This document shows positions 1 through 8,300 of a stretch of DNA of 13,580 bases, one piece after another. The notes under the pieces were generated by a model. It was not told the DNA's origin and did no database searches. It saw nothing but the letters and a program-made list of their open reading frames with translations. This DNA is from Chryseobacterium gleum. GTDB taxonomy: Bacteria > Bacteroidota > Bacteroidia > Flavobacteriales_C > GCA-002722245. Numbering within the stretch: the first letter of the stretch is position 1; each line of letters opens with the position of its first letter. The stretch is taken from positions 1 to 13,580 of the forward strand of contig CAMDPJ010000035.1 of the NCBI GenBank assembly GCA_945903925.1, written 5' to 3'. Both the position numbers and the translations under genes were made by a program.

Positions 1-2
1 TT

Positions 3-221
3 CAAGATGCAGTAATTCGTCAGTTCGAAATTATAGGAGAAGCGACAAAGCAGATTTCTGTTGATTATAAATCAAAATACAATACTGTTCCATGGAAAGA
101 AATGGCAGGTATGCGCGATAAGTTGATTCACAACTATATTGATGTTGATTTAGACGTAATTTGGCAAACCGTTAAAAAAGATATTCCCTTTTTACATAAA
201 TTGATTTTAGCGTGTCAATGA
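3..221 (+). CDS. HepT-like HEPN ribonuclease toxin, C-terminal part (5'-truncated by window edge)
   Basis: The frame is open from the left edge to a TGA at 219-221, giving 72 residues of a C-terminus. It carries RDKLIHNY (nt 114-137), which fits the RX4HXY motif of HEPN-domain toxins of the HepT/DUF86 family. Upstream residues such as FEIIGEATKQIS and VPWKEMAGMRDKLIH also look like this family. HepT proteins are RNases that pair with a small MNT-type nucleotidyltransferase antitoxin (MntA), which neutralises the toxin by adenylylating the Tyr near this motif. That partner is normally the upstream neighbour, so here it would lie outside the window. The stop overlaps the ATG of the next gene (ATGA, 218-221). 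Family membership is well supported by the motif. Toxin activity and the presence of a partner are inferred. The full protein is probably 110-140 residues. Confidence 0.82.
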   Translation, partial: QDAVIRQFEIIGEATKQISVDYKSKYNTVPWKEMAGMRDKLIHNYIDVDLDVIWQTVKKDIPFLHKLILACQ

Positions 222-979
222 AAATCACCTTCCTCGGCACCGGCACATCTCAAGGTATACCGCTAATTGCATGCGGTTGCGAGGTTTGTACTTCTTCAAA
301 TCCTAAAGACAAGCGATTGCGTGTTTCGGTGATGATTGAGGTTGATGGAAAAAATATAGTGATAGATTCTGGTCCGGATTTTCGCCAACAAATGTTGCGC
401 GAAAATGTGAAGACTCTCGAAGCTGTTGTTTTTACGCATGAACACAAAGATCATGTTGCGGGCTTAGACGATGTTCGTGCTTTCAATTATTTCTCGGGCA
501 AGCACATGGATGTGTACGCCAGCGAACAAGTGCAAATAGCATTAAAACGCGAGTTTCATTATGTTTTTTCGGAGGCTAATTATCCGGGAATTCCCCGAAT
601 AAATGTTCATACTATTGATACCGATCCATTCGATGTAAGTGGTGTAAAGTTTATTCCTATTCAAGTGTTGCATTATAAATTACCCGTGCTTGGTTTTAGG
701 GTAAACGATTTCACTTATATCACTGACGCTAACTATATTTCTAAGCAAGAAATTGAAAAAATAAAAGGCACGAAGGTGTTAGTATTAAATGCGCTTCGCC
801 GCGAAAAACACATTTCACATTTTACTCTCGAAGAAGCTATAGAATTGGTTAAAAAGATAAATCCCGAAAAAGCTTATTTCACGCATATAAGTCACCAATT
901 GGGCTTACATGAAGCTGTGAGCAAAGAATTGCCTGTTAATGTGGAGTTGGCTTATGATGGCTTACAAATAGAGATTTAA
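218..979 (+). CDS. PhnP-like metallo-beta-lactamase-fold metal-dependent hydrolase
   Basis: This is a 253-residue cytoplasmic protein with no signal peptide. The metal site is THEHKDH at residues 73-79 (HxHxDH: His74, His76, Asp78, His79), with likely further ligands His152, Asp170 (YITDANY) and His223 (FTHISHQ). The N-terminus MKITFLGTGTSQGIP followed by CGCEVC (Cys19, Cys21, Cys24) matches the PhnP branch, where a CxCxxC cluster holds a structural zinc. PhnP is a phosphodiesterase acting on cyclic phosphates in phosphonate use. Bacteroidota homologues lie outside phn operons and their substrate is unknown, so I give no symbol. An in-frame GTG at 212 would add two residues. I prefer ATG 218 because the protein begins canonically there and it overlaps the upstream stop as ATGA, suggesting translational coupling. 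The 3' end overlaps the convergent folP by 18 bp. Confidence 0.9.
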   Translation: MKITFLGTGTSQGIPLIACGCEVCTSSNPKDKRLRVSVMIEVDGKNIVIDSGPDFRQQMLRENVKTLEAVVFTHEHKDHVAGLDDVRAFNYFSGKHMDVYASEQVQIALKREFHYVFSEANYPGIPRINVHTIDTDPFDVSGVKFIPIQVLHYKLPVLGFRVNDFTYITDANYISKQEIEKIKGTKVLVLNALRREKHISHFTLEEAIELVKKINPEKAYFTHISHQLGLHEAVSKELPVNVELAYDGLQIEI

Positions 980-1819
980 TTTCACCGTTTCTATAGCCTC
1001 TTTCACATCGTGCACCCTCAATATATTTCCTCCTTTTTGTAAAGCTACTGCATGCAGCGCTGTTGTTCCATTTAATGCATGCACTGCACTGCAATTCAAT
1101 GTTTTGCTAATCATCGATTTTCGAGAAATACCAATTAAAATTGGCGTGTTTAAACTCTTTAAAAAAGGGATGTTTTTAAACAAGTCGAAATTGTGTTCTA
1201 AGGTTTTTCCAAAACCAAATCCGGGATCGATGATGATGTCTTGTATACCGTGTTTTTTAATAATTTCAATTTTCTCTTTGAAAAAGCTAAACACCTCTGT
1301 ACTCACATTTTTATAAGTAGGATTGATTTGCATATTTTGAGGAGTGCCTTGGCTGTGCGTCAAAACATAAGCGATGTTTTTACCCGAAATCAATTCTAAT
1401 AACTTTTCATTGGCTAAACCCGAAATATCATTCACTATATCAATACCTAATGGCAAAACTTTTTCAATCACCTCCGCTCTAAACGAATCGATGCTTATCA
1501 AGACTTCGGGAAATTGTTTCCTGATTGCTTCCACAACGGCATACAATCGCTTGATTTCTTCTTGCGGGGAAATGTTTTCCGCTCCCGGCCGACTACTGTA
1601 AGCTCCAATGTCTAAAATGGCGGCCCCTTCATTGATGTGCTTCTTCGCCAAAAGCAGCGCTTTTTCAATGCTTTCCGCCCTGCTGTCGGCGTGAAATGAG
1701 TCGGGAGTGCAGTTGATAACCCCCATCACCAAGGGTGTTGATAAATCAACTATTTTACCTCTACAATTGAGGCTAAAATTGTTGTAAAAAGCACTAACTT
1801 GCACATCTGAAAAAATCAT
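962..1819 (-). CDS. folP: Dihydropteroate synthase
   Basis: This 285-residue cytoplasmic enzyme condenses 6-hydroxymethyl-7,8-dihydropterin diphosphate with p-aminobenzoate to form dihydropteroate. It is the folate-pathway step blocked by sulfonamides. Family signatures in order are VMGVINCTPDSF (31-42, Asn36), DIGAYSSRPGA (70-80, Asp70, Arg77), SIDSF (Asp111), VNDISG (Asn130), THSQGTPQNMQ, IIDPGFGFGK (Asp198, Lys205), GISRKS (Lys234) and RVHD (Arg268, His270). These cover the expected pterin, pABA and diphosphate contacts, so the enzyme looks active. In the pABA loop the usual STRPG is SSRPG, and the usual LMHMQG is LTHSQG. An in-frame ATG at 1876 would add 19 residues, but it would overlap the divergent gene at 1836 and the extension resembles nothing in FolP. 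ATG 1819 is therefore chosen. The gene is convergent with the hydrolase and divergent from the Nmad1 gene 16 bp away. Confidence 0.95.
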   Translation of the reverse strand: MIFSDVQVSAFYNNFSLNCRGKIVDLSTPLVMGVINCTPDSFHADSRAESIEKALLLAKKHINEGAAILDIGAYSSRPGAENISPQEEIKRLYAVVEAIRKQFPEVLISIDSFRAEVIEKVLPLGIDIVNDISGLANEKLLELISGKNIAYVLTHSQGTPQNMQINPTYKNVSTEVFSFFKEKIEIIKKHGIQDIIIDPGFGFGKTLEHNFDLFKNIPFLKSLNTPILIGISRKSMISKTLNCSAVHALNGTTALHAVALQKGGNILRVHDVKEAIETVKLNLYL

Positions 1820-1835
1820 AAGGCTAAGGTAATCA

Positions 1836-2375
1836 ATGAGCGCAAAAACAGAGCAAGAGTTTAATAAAATCATCAACCAGTGTGTTGACTTATTTGTTAA
1901 AAAGATGAAGGACTATGGTGCAGCGTGGAGAGTTTTAAGAACTACTTCTCTTACCGATCAAATTTTTATTAAAGCACAACGCATCAGAACTATAGAAGAA
2001 AAAGGGGTGTCGAAGGTGGATGAAGGCGTTGCTTCCGAATACGTTGGAATAATTAATTATTGCGCAATGGCCTTAATTCAATTGGAAAGAGGAGTAGAGA
2101 TGAGTGATAGCGTTTCGCATGATGAAATTGCTAAAATGCACCAAGGATATTTAGAACAGGCTAAAAGCTTAATGCTCAATAAAAATCACGATTACGGTGA
2201 GGCTTGGCGAGAAATGCGCGTTAGTTCTTTAACCGATTTAATTTTAATGAAGTTGTTGCGCGTTAAGCAAATTGAAGACAATCGAGGTGCAACTATAGTC
2301 TCAGAAGGTTTAGATGCCAATTATTTAGACATTATCAACTACAGTATTTTCGCTTTAATTCGTTTAGAAGAATGA
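1836..2375 (+). CDS. Tandem Nmad1 (DUF1599) domain protein
   Basis: This 179-residue soluble protein is built from two copies of one domain. Copy 1 (about residues 10-85) has KDYGAAWR, SLTDQ, then EGVASEY and IINY. Copy 2 (about 103-179) has HDYGEAWR, SLTDL, then EGLDANY and IINY, so the motifs recur about 93 residues (first blocks) to 84 residues (last blocks) apart. From memory this matches DUF1599, renamed Nmad1 (nucleotide modification associated domain 1), a domain linked by genome context to modified nucleotides. No reaction is established. The invariant Asp, Trp, Arg, Thr-Asp, Glu and Asn-Tyr in both copies suggest a conserved site rather than scaffold only. ATG 1836 is the first start after the divergent folP. 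The 3' end overlaps the DoxX-like gene by 4 bp (ATGA, 2372-2375), so co-translation is likely. The family call is firm and the function is unknown. Confidence 0.85.
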   Translation: MSAKTEQEFNKIINQCVDLFVKKMKDYGAAWRVLRTTSLTDQIFIKAQRIRTIEEKGVSKVDEGVASEYVGIINYCAMALIQLERGVEMSDSVSHDEIAKMHQGYLEQAKSLMLNKNHDYGEAWREMRVSSLTDLILMKLLRVKQIEDNRGATIVSEGLDANYLDIINYSIFALIRLEE

Positions 2376-3658
2376 AGTTATTAATTTGGATATCGAGAAT
2401 CGTAACCGGATTTCTTTTCTTCTTATCGGGAATAGTGAAAGCCAACGACCCGCTCGGTTTCGCCTATAAATTACAAGAATATTTTGAAGTTTTTTCTACC
2501 AAACTTCAATTTAGAATAGATACTCACGCTTCTTTCTTACCCGATTTTTTATTAGAGTTTTGCATTTGGTGCATGAGCTTGCTGCACGATGCATCGTTGC
2601 CATTTGCCATGGTTTTAGTGGTTGTTGAGGTGGCTTTGGGCGTTTGCATTATCATAGGAACCAAAATGCGCTATGTTGCAACAAGTGCCTTGGTATTAAT
2701 TGTATTTTTCACCTTCTTAACCTTTGTTTCGTGGAAGTTTGAAATTGTAAAAACCTGCGGATGTTTTGGAACAGTGATTGAACTTACTCCCTTTGAGTCG
2801 TTCATGAAAGATTTGTTCTTGTTGGTTTTTATTATTGTTCTCTTTATTTATCGCCGTTCTATCAATTCTATATTTGAAGAAATAGGTGATAAAATTACCG
2901 TCGGTGTCTCTTTACTATGTGCTTCTTTGTTTACTATTTACACCTATCGTCACTTACCTTTCAACTTAAGCAATGTGCTTTGGTTTGCCAATGAAGGACC
3001 TTATGTGGAAGGCGCCGATTTGCGATTTAATACTACACGTATCGAGGCTAAGAAAAAATATTTCTATACGTTGAAAAATATCAAAACAGGCAATGAACAA
3101 GAGTTTGCCGATTATCCTAAAGATTTCGCTAACTATAAGTTTGTGAGCATGCGTGAAGAGATTTTGGTGCCGGGTGTCGACCCTAAAATCACCGATTTAT
3201 CCATGACCGATGAGAATGGCGATAACATCTTTCCTCTGGTGTTGTTAGATACTGGCTATACTTTTTTATTGGTGACCTACAACTTGCAAAAGCTAGGTGA
3301 GTTTCAAATGGAAGGTAAAGTAGCCATTGATTTTAAAGCTAGTGAAAACACTAGAAGTAACTTCGAAAAAATTAACGATTTTGCTAAACAGGCCGAAAAA
3401 GAAGAAATGCGCTTTATTGGGTTAACGGCATCGGGTATTGATTGTATAGGTGCATTTCGCCACAGCGCAGAATTACAAACACCTTTTCCTTTTTTGGGAA
3501 GTGATGAAACGGTGTTGAAAACGATGATACGCTCAAATCCCGGACTCCTTCTCATCAAAGATGGAAAGGTGCTGAGACAATGGCATATCAATGACTTTCC
3601 CGATTTTGAGGATTTAATGGAACAACTAAATATTAATTATTCTAACGAAGATTTATGA
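2372..3658 (+). CDS. DoxX-like (BT_3928-type) inner-membrane protein with C-terminal thioredoxin-like region
   Basis: This 428-residue protein has about five hydrophobic segments in its first half (roughly residues 4-22, 78-97, 102-121, 145-160 and 174-192). The opening (ISRIVTGFLFFLSGIVKANDP) and the CGCFG motif at 129-133 between the third and fourth segments are typical of DoxX/MauE-like membrane proteins, where such cysteines may take part in thiol-disulfide exchange. The soluble C-terminal half (about 200-428) ends in GLLLIKDGKVLRQWH, which resembles the end of a thioredoxin-like fold. It has only one cysteine (Cys358) at the place where a CxxC would be expected, so it is probably not a conventional oxidoreductase. 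It overlaps its neighbours by ATGA on both sides (2372-2375 and 3655-3658). The membrane location is clear from sequence. The redox role is inferred and the partner is unknown. Confidence 0.82.
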   Translation: MKLLIWISRIVTGFLFFLSGIVKANDPLGFAYKLQEYFEVFSTKLQFRIDTHASFLPDFLLEFCIWCMSLLHDASLPFAMVLVVVEVALGVCIIIGTKMRYVATSALVLIVFFTFLTFVSWKFEIVKTCGCFGTVIELTPFESFMKDLFLLVFIIVLFIYRRSINSIFEEIGDKITVGVSLLCASLFTIYTYRHLPFNLSNVLWFANEGPYVEGADLRFNTTRIEAKKKYFYTLKNIKTGNEQEFADYPKDFANYKFVSMREEILVPGVDPKITDLSMTDENGDNIFPLVLLDTGYTFLLVTYNLQKLGEFQMEGKVAIDFKASENTRSNFEKINDFAKQAEKEEMRFIGLTASGIDCIGAFRHSAELQTPFPFLGSDETVLKTMIRSNPGLLLIKDGKVLRQWHINDFPDFEDLMEQLNINYSNEDL

Positions 3659-4413
3659 GACGCAAAATTGTTGCCGGTAACTGGAAAATGAACAAAACCA
3701 TTGCCGAAGGTTTAAGCTTAATTGAAGCAATTAAAACAGGGGCACCTAAAGTGCAAAAATTGGGTGTCGACATTATTGTTGCACCAACTTATGTAATGCT
3801 TTCTGATGCTGCAAAAGCAGTACATGGAAGCTCTATTAAATTGTCTGCGCAAAACTGTCACCAAGAAGAAAATGGTGCTTACACTGGTGAGATTTCCGCT
3901 ACTATGATTCAGACTATTGGTGCCGAATACATCATTGTCGGACACTCAGAGCGCCGTCAGTATTTTAGTGAAACAAGTGCTTCTATCGCTAAAAAAATAA
4001 ATGTGGTTTTGTCAAAAGGATTAACACCAATTTATTGCAACGGTGAGGTGAAAGAAGAAAGAGAATCGGGTCGCCATTTTGAAGTGGTTAAGCGTCAGAT
4101 GAACGACGAGCTTTTTCATCTTTCTGCTGAAGAGGTATTGAAAGTGGTTATTGCTTATGAGCCCGTTTGGGCTATTGGCACTGGCTTAACGGCTTCTCCT
4201 GATCAAGCGCAAGAAATTCATGCATACATTCGTCAGTTACTTACCGATAAATATGGTGCTGCTGTTGCCGAAGAAATTAGCATTTTGTATGGTGGTAGCT
4301 GCAAGCCTGATAACGCTAAAGAAATTTTCAGCAAGAAAGATGTAGATGGCGGATTGATTGGGGGTGCTGCATTGAAAGCCGAAGATTTCCTTGGAATAGT
4401 TGCAGCTTTTTAA
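3655..4413 (+). CDS. tpiA: Triosephosphate isomerase
   Basis: This complete 252-residue TIM-barrel enzyme interconverts dihydroxyacetone phosphate and glyceraldehyde 3-phosphate in glycolysis and gluconeogenesis. All catalytic landmarks are present: AGNWKMN (Asn9, Lys11), VGHSERR with the electrophile His97, AYEPVWAIGTG with the base Glu169 and the start of the flexible loop 6, and the phosphate-binding YGGS and GGLIGGAAL segments near the C-terminus. Length and spacing are standard. ATG 3655 gives the expected MRRKIVAGNWK start and overlaps the upstream stop by 4 bp, so tpiA is probably expressed together with the membrane protein and the Nmad1 protein. A repeat-filled 96-bp gap follows it. 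Confidence 0.97.
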   Translation: MRRKIVAGNWKMNKTIAEGLSLIEAIKTGAPKVQKLGVDIIVAPTYVMLSDAAKAVHGSSIKLSAQNCHQEENGAYTGEISATMIQTIGAEYIIVGHSERRQYFSETSASIAKKINVVLSKGLTPIYCNGEVKEERESGRHFEVVKRQMNDELFHLSAEEVLKVVIAYEPVWAIGTGLTASPDQAQEIHAYIRQLLTDKYGAAVAEEISILYGGSCKPDNAKEIFSKKDVDGGLIGGAALKAEDFLGIVAAF

Positions 4414-4420
4414 AAAATCG

Positions 4421-4502
4421 TTCAATGTTTAAAGTTCAATGTTCAAAGTTAGCGTACTTAAAGCGTTACGGAACATTGAACATTGAACATTGAACATTGA
4501 AC
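4421..4502. repeat. Heptamer tandem repeat (GAACATT) with inverted copies, hairpin-forming
   Basis: Positions 4471-4502 hold four perfect copies of GAACATT plus GAAC (period 7, 32 bp). Upstream, inverted copies occur at 4421-4429 (TTCAATGTT) and 4434-4444 (GTTCAATGTTC). The latter is an exact 11-bp reverse complement of 4471-4481, giving a stem with a 26-nt loop, and alternative pairings with the other units are possible. Together these fill nearly all of the 96-bp gap between tpiA and prmA and stop only 7 bp before the prmA ATG. There is no T-run after the stem, so a simple intrinsic terminator is unlikely. It may alter transcript processing or prmA translation. From memory, TTGAACATT-type runs are frequent between genes in Bacteroidota, but I cannot check this here. 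Confidence 0.9.
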
Positions 4503-4509
4503 AAAGCAA

Positions 4510-5370
4510 ATGATTTATATTCAAATAAATGTTTTGTTAAAACCCTTAGATCCATGGAGTGATATTTTTATTTCTGCTTTGGCCGATGAAGGTTACGACA
4601 GTTTTGAAGAAACACCCAATGGCTTTAAGGCTTTTGTGCAAAAAGACTTGTTCAAAGAAGAAGTAGTTTCTTCTTTGAAAGAGCAATATCAAAATGAAGT
4701 AGAACTCACTTACAGTGTGGAAGATTTACCCGATGTAAATTGGAATGCCAACTGGGAAAGTTCTTTTTCACCTATCGAGGTAGGTGATTGGTGCTTGGTG
4801 AAAGCTCCCTTTCATACCATCACAAAGAAATTTAAATACGAAATTATTATTGAGCCTAAAATGTCGTTCGGCACTGGTCACCATCAAACTACTTTTTTGA
4901 TGATGCAGGAAATGAAAGACATCGATTGGCAAAACAAACGCGTGCTCGATATGGGCAGCGGTACTGGTATTTTGGCCATTTTGGCCGAGAAAATGGGCGC
5001 CAGAGATATTGTGGCTATTGATATTGATGAGTGGGCTTACGAGAATTGCGTGGAGAATTTAGAGAAGAACAATTGCACGCACATAGAAGTGTTAAAAGGC
5101 GATGTCACCTCTATTGATAACAAAGGTTTTGATATCATTTTGGCGAACATTAATAGAAATATATTGTTGGCAGATATGGAAGAGTATGTTAAATCGCTAA
5201 GCACAAACGGACTCCTTATCATTAGCGGATTTCTATTGCAAGATGTAGAAGTGCTCAAAGATAAAATAACGTCGCTTGGCTTGGTGTTTGCTAAATTAGT
5301 AACTTCAAGAGAAGAGTTGGCTTCACCCAATTTTTCAGGCAGTTGGGTTTTGATTAAGTGTAAAAAATAA
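4510..5370 (+). CDS. prmA: Ribosomal protein L11 methyltransferase
   Basis: This 286-residue cytoplasmic SAM-dependent enzyme methylates amino groups of ribosomal protein L11. The N-terminal substrate-recognition domain (about 1-100) includes the PrmA-type stretch DVNWNANWESSFSPIEVGDW. The catalytic domain has MSFGTGHHQTT (118-128), the SAM-binding glycine-rich motif VLDMGSGTGIL (145-155), the acidic AIDIDEWA after strand 2, and LANINRNIL (211-219), the family's variant of the NPPY-like motif. Length is normal for the shorter Bacteroidota form. ATG 4510 starts the conserved MIYIQI strand. The leader is taken up by the GAACATT repeat and shows no Shine-Dalgarno sequence, as is usual in this phylum. 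It probably belongs to the tpiA transcript and reads on into the large gene 11 bp downstream. Confidence 0.95.
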   Translation: MIYIQINVLLKPLDPWSDIFISALADEGYDSFEETPNGFKAFVQKDLFKEEVVSSLKEQYQNEVELTYSVEDLPDVNWNANWESSFSPIEVGDWCLVKAPFHTITKKFKYEIIIEPKMSFGTGHHQTTFLMMQEMKDIDWQNKRVLDMGSGTGILAILAEKMGARDIVAIDIDEWAYENCVENLEKNNCTHIEVLKGDVTSIDNKGFDIILANINRNILLADMEEYVKSLSTNGLLIISGFLLQDVEVLKDKITSLGLVFAKLVTSREELASPNFSGSWVLIKCKK

Positions 5371-5381
5371 AAATATTTCGA

Positions 5382-8300
5382 ATGAGAAAACTACTGCTTT
5401 CTTTGTTTTTGCTTGGTTCTTCTTTAATGTTTGCTCAGGCTCCTGTTTTAAAACAGTTTACCAAAGATTCTGATAAGTTTTTTGAAGAGATGCACACCTT
5501 CATCACCACTTCAATGCCCGATGAAGGTGAAGTATTGATGGCTGAGTTTGAAGCTGCCTGGAACACCACGCCAATGGAACTTAAAAAAGAAGAGAAGTTT
5601 TACAAGAATGTAAATGAGATTTTTAAGAAGAGATTAGAGAAGCTCGGACTCACCAACACTTTTGCTTATTCGGCTACCACCAGAAAATTCAATCTCGATC
5701 AAAAAGATGATATCTACGATATGTGTAACCTCATGCTCAGCAAGAGAATGAAGGCTATGCCCGATTTTCAAAATTATCTTACTTCTTTGCTGGGATTCAT
5801 CATTACCGATCAATCTGAAATGAGTTTCTCGGCTTGGAATGGTACCTTAAAAAAATTAATGGGCGGTAACTTACGCGGTTTTGGCAACTTTATCAATACT
5901 ACCAATAACCTCTTTTTGTATGGATCTATTTATGTGTCACCAGGTGTGCGGTGGACGGGGACTTCTAAGTCTTTTACTTTCGATTATGATTCTTTGCCAA
6001 AAGTGGTTTTTCCAGAAAAAATGACTTTGTTCTGCGTGTCGAAACGCGACACTTCTTACATCTACGAAACAAAAGGGGTGTACTACCCAAGCTCGCTAAC
6101 TTTCTTTGGCACAGGAGGAACGGTAACTTGGGAGCGCGTTGGTGTACCTAAAAAAGTGTCGTATGCCATGCTAAATAAGTATAAAATCAATCTTCGGTTT
6201 TCTAAATATTCTGCCGATTCTGTTACCTACTTCAATTCTAAATACTTTGCTACAGCGCAAAAAGGTCGATTAGAAGAGCGTATTCAAGCCGATGTAGATT
6301 CAAGTAGTTCGAGTTTTCCTAGTTTCGTTTCTTACGACAAAAGTATAAAGATTAACAACATTTCAAAAGATGTAGATTTTGATGGCGGTTTTGCCATTAA
6401 AGGCTCTCGTTTCTTGGCGCAAGGTACGGCTGAAAATAGAGCGAAACTAATTTTTAAATACCAAAATAAACCTACGATGGAGTTAAGTGCCGAGTACTTT
6501 TCTATAACCGATAGCACCATGGTTTCTTCAGATGCTTCTGTGGTTATTCGTGTGAAAAACGATTCGATTTATCACCCTAGTTTGCAGTTTAAATACATTG
6601 AATCTGTGAAACTTATTACTTTGTATCGTGATAAAAAAACGGGCTTGTCTAAATCGCCTTATTACGATACTTACCACGACATTGATATCGATGTAGAGTG
6701 GTTGCGATGGAGAGTGGATACACCCGCCATTGTTATGAGTGCCATCATTGGTTCTTCTACTCATGAAATGGATTTAGAGTCTTCAAATTTTTACGATGAA
6801 AGTCGATTTGTTGCGCTGCAAGGTATTTCAGATCAACATCCTTTGGCACAAATGAAAATGTTTGTAGATAAAAGAAACAACAAACAACGTGATTTTAATA
6901 TAAGCGATTACGTGAGTTACGTTCATCTCGACGAAAATGATGTTAAAAATCAGTTGATTGTTTTGGCCAATTTCGGATTCATCGATATCGATTTTAACGC
7001 AGGCAGAGTAGTGGTAAAAGATAAATTGTACCACTATTTATATGCTAAATCGAAAAAAGAAGATTACGATAATATTTCTATCCATTCTGATATTGCCGAT
7101 AAACCAAATGCTACTTTGTTGCTTACCGATAGCTGCGACATGATTGTGCGCGGGGTTAAAAAGGTAATGTTAAGCGAGGGTCGTAAGGTGTATTTTCAAC
7201 CCATGTATGGCGAAGTTGTCTTGCACAAAAATCGCGACATGACTTTTGGTGGGGCTATAAAATCGGGGATGTTCGAATTTTTCGGTAAGCAGTTCGAATT
7301 TAAATACGATGAGTTTAAAATTGAAGTCATCAACGCCGATTCTGTGCGAATGTTTGCGCCAACCATTGAACAAACAGTAGAAGGTAAAGTGCAAATGAAA
7401 CGTGTAGAAAGTACCATCGAAAAATCGTACGGTAGAATTTTTATCGATAAGCCTTTTAACAAGTCGGGTATTAAAATCGACTCTTTTCCTTCTTACCCTA
7501 TTTATACTTCCGATTCTATTTCAAAAGTATTTTTCGATAAAAGAAATGAGCAAGGCAAAGCTTATGCGCGATCTAAAGTTTATTTCACCATTAAGCCATT
7601 TATTATTGATAGTTTAAATACGCTCGATAGAAATAGTATTAGCTTCGATGGTACTTTTACTTCGGGTGGCATCTTCCCCGATTTTGAAGAAACGATTCGT
7701 GTTCAAAATGATCACTCTTTAGGATTTAAACACCCTGCACCTAAAGATGGTTTGCCTATTTATGGCGGTAAGGCCATGTATTTTATGGATATTGCTTTAA
7801 GCAATAGAGGTATTCGCGGTGATGGTAAGCTCGATTATATTACCTCTACCACTTATTCAGATGACTTTGTTTTCTTTGTCGATGCTGTTAATGCTATTGC
7901 TAAAACATTCGATGTTAAAGAAAGAAAAGACGGTGTAGAATATCCAAGTGCCGCAGGTACCAATCTTAAATTTCATTTCGAACCTTACAAAGACAAATTG
8001 TGGGCGGGTGTAATTACCAATCCTATTGATATGTTCGGTACTCAAGCTAAATTGAAAGGAACTATGATTTATGGTGCCGAAAAAATGGGTGGATTTGGTG
8101 TGGTAGATTTTGAAAATGCTGAGTTGGCATCTAAAGATTTCGATTTTAAAAACAGAAAATTTAAAGCAGATACTTCCGATTTTAAATTGAAAGCTGCGCA
8201 AGGTAGCGAGCAGGATGGGTCAATTGCTTTCGCTACCAAAAACGTTGAATCAACCATCGATTTCGATAAGCGTGAAGGTGAGTTTGTCGCCAATGGAGGT

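Noticed and set aside
212..217. GTG start for the PhnP-like hydrolase
   Set aside because: ATG 218 gives the canonical MKITFLGTGTSQG start and forms an ATGA overlap with the preceding stop.
1820..1876. Upstream in-frame ATG giving folP 19 extra residues
   Set aside because: It would overlap the divergent Nmad1 start at 1836, and the extension does not resemble any FolP N-terminus.
4471..4502. CRISPR-like array
   Set aside because: The units are 7 bp and directly adjacent, with no spacers. It is a simple tandem repeat.
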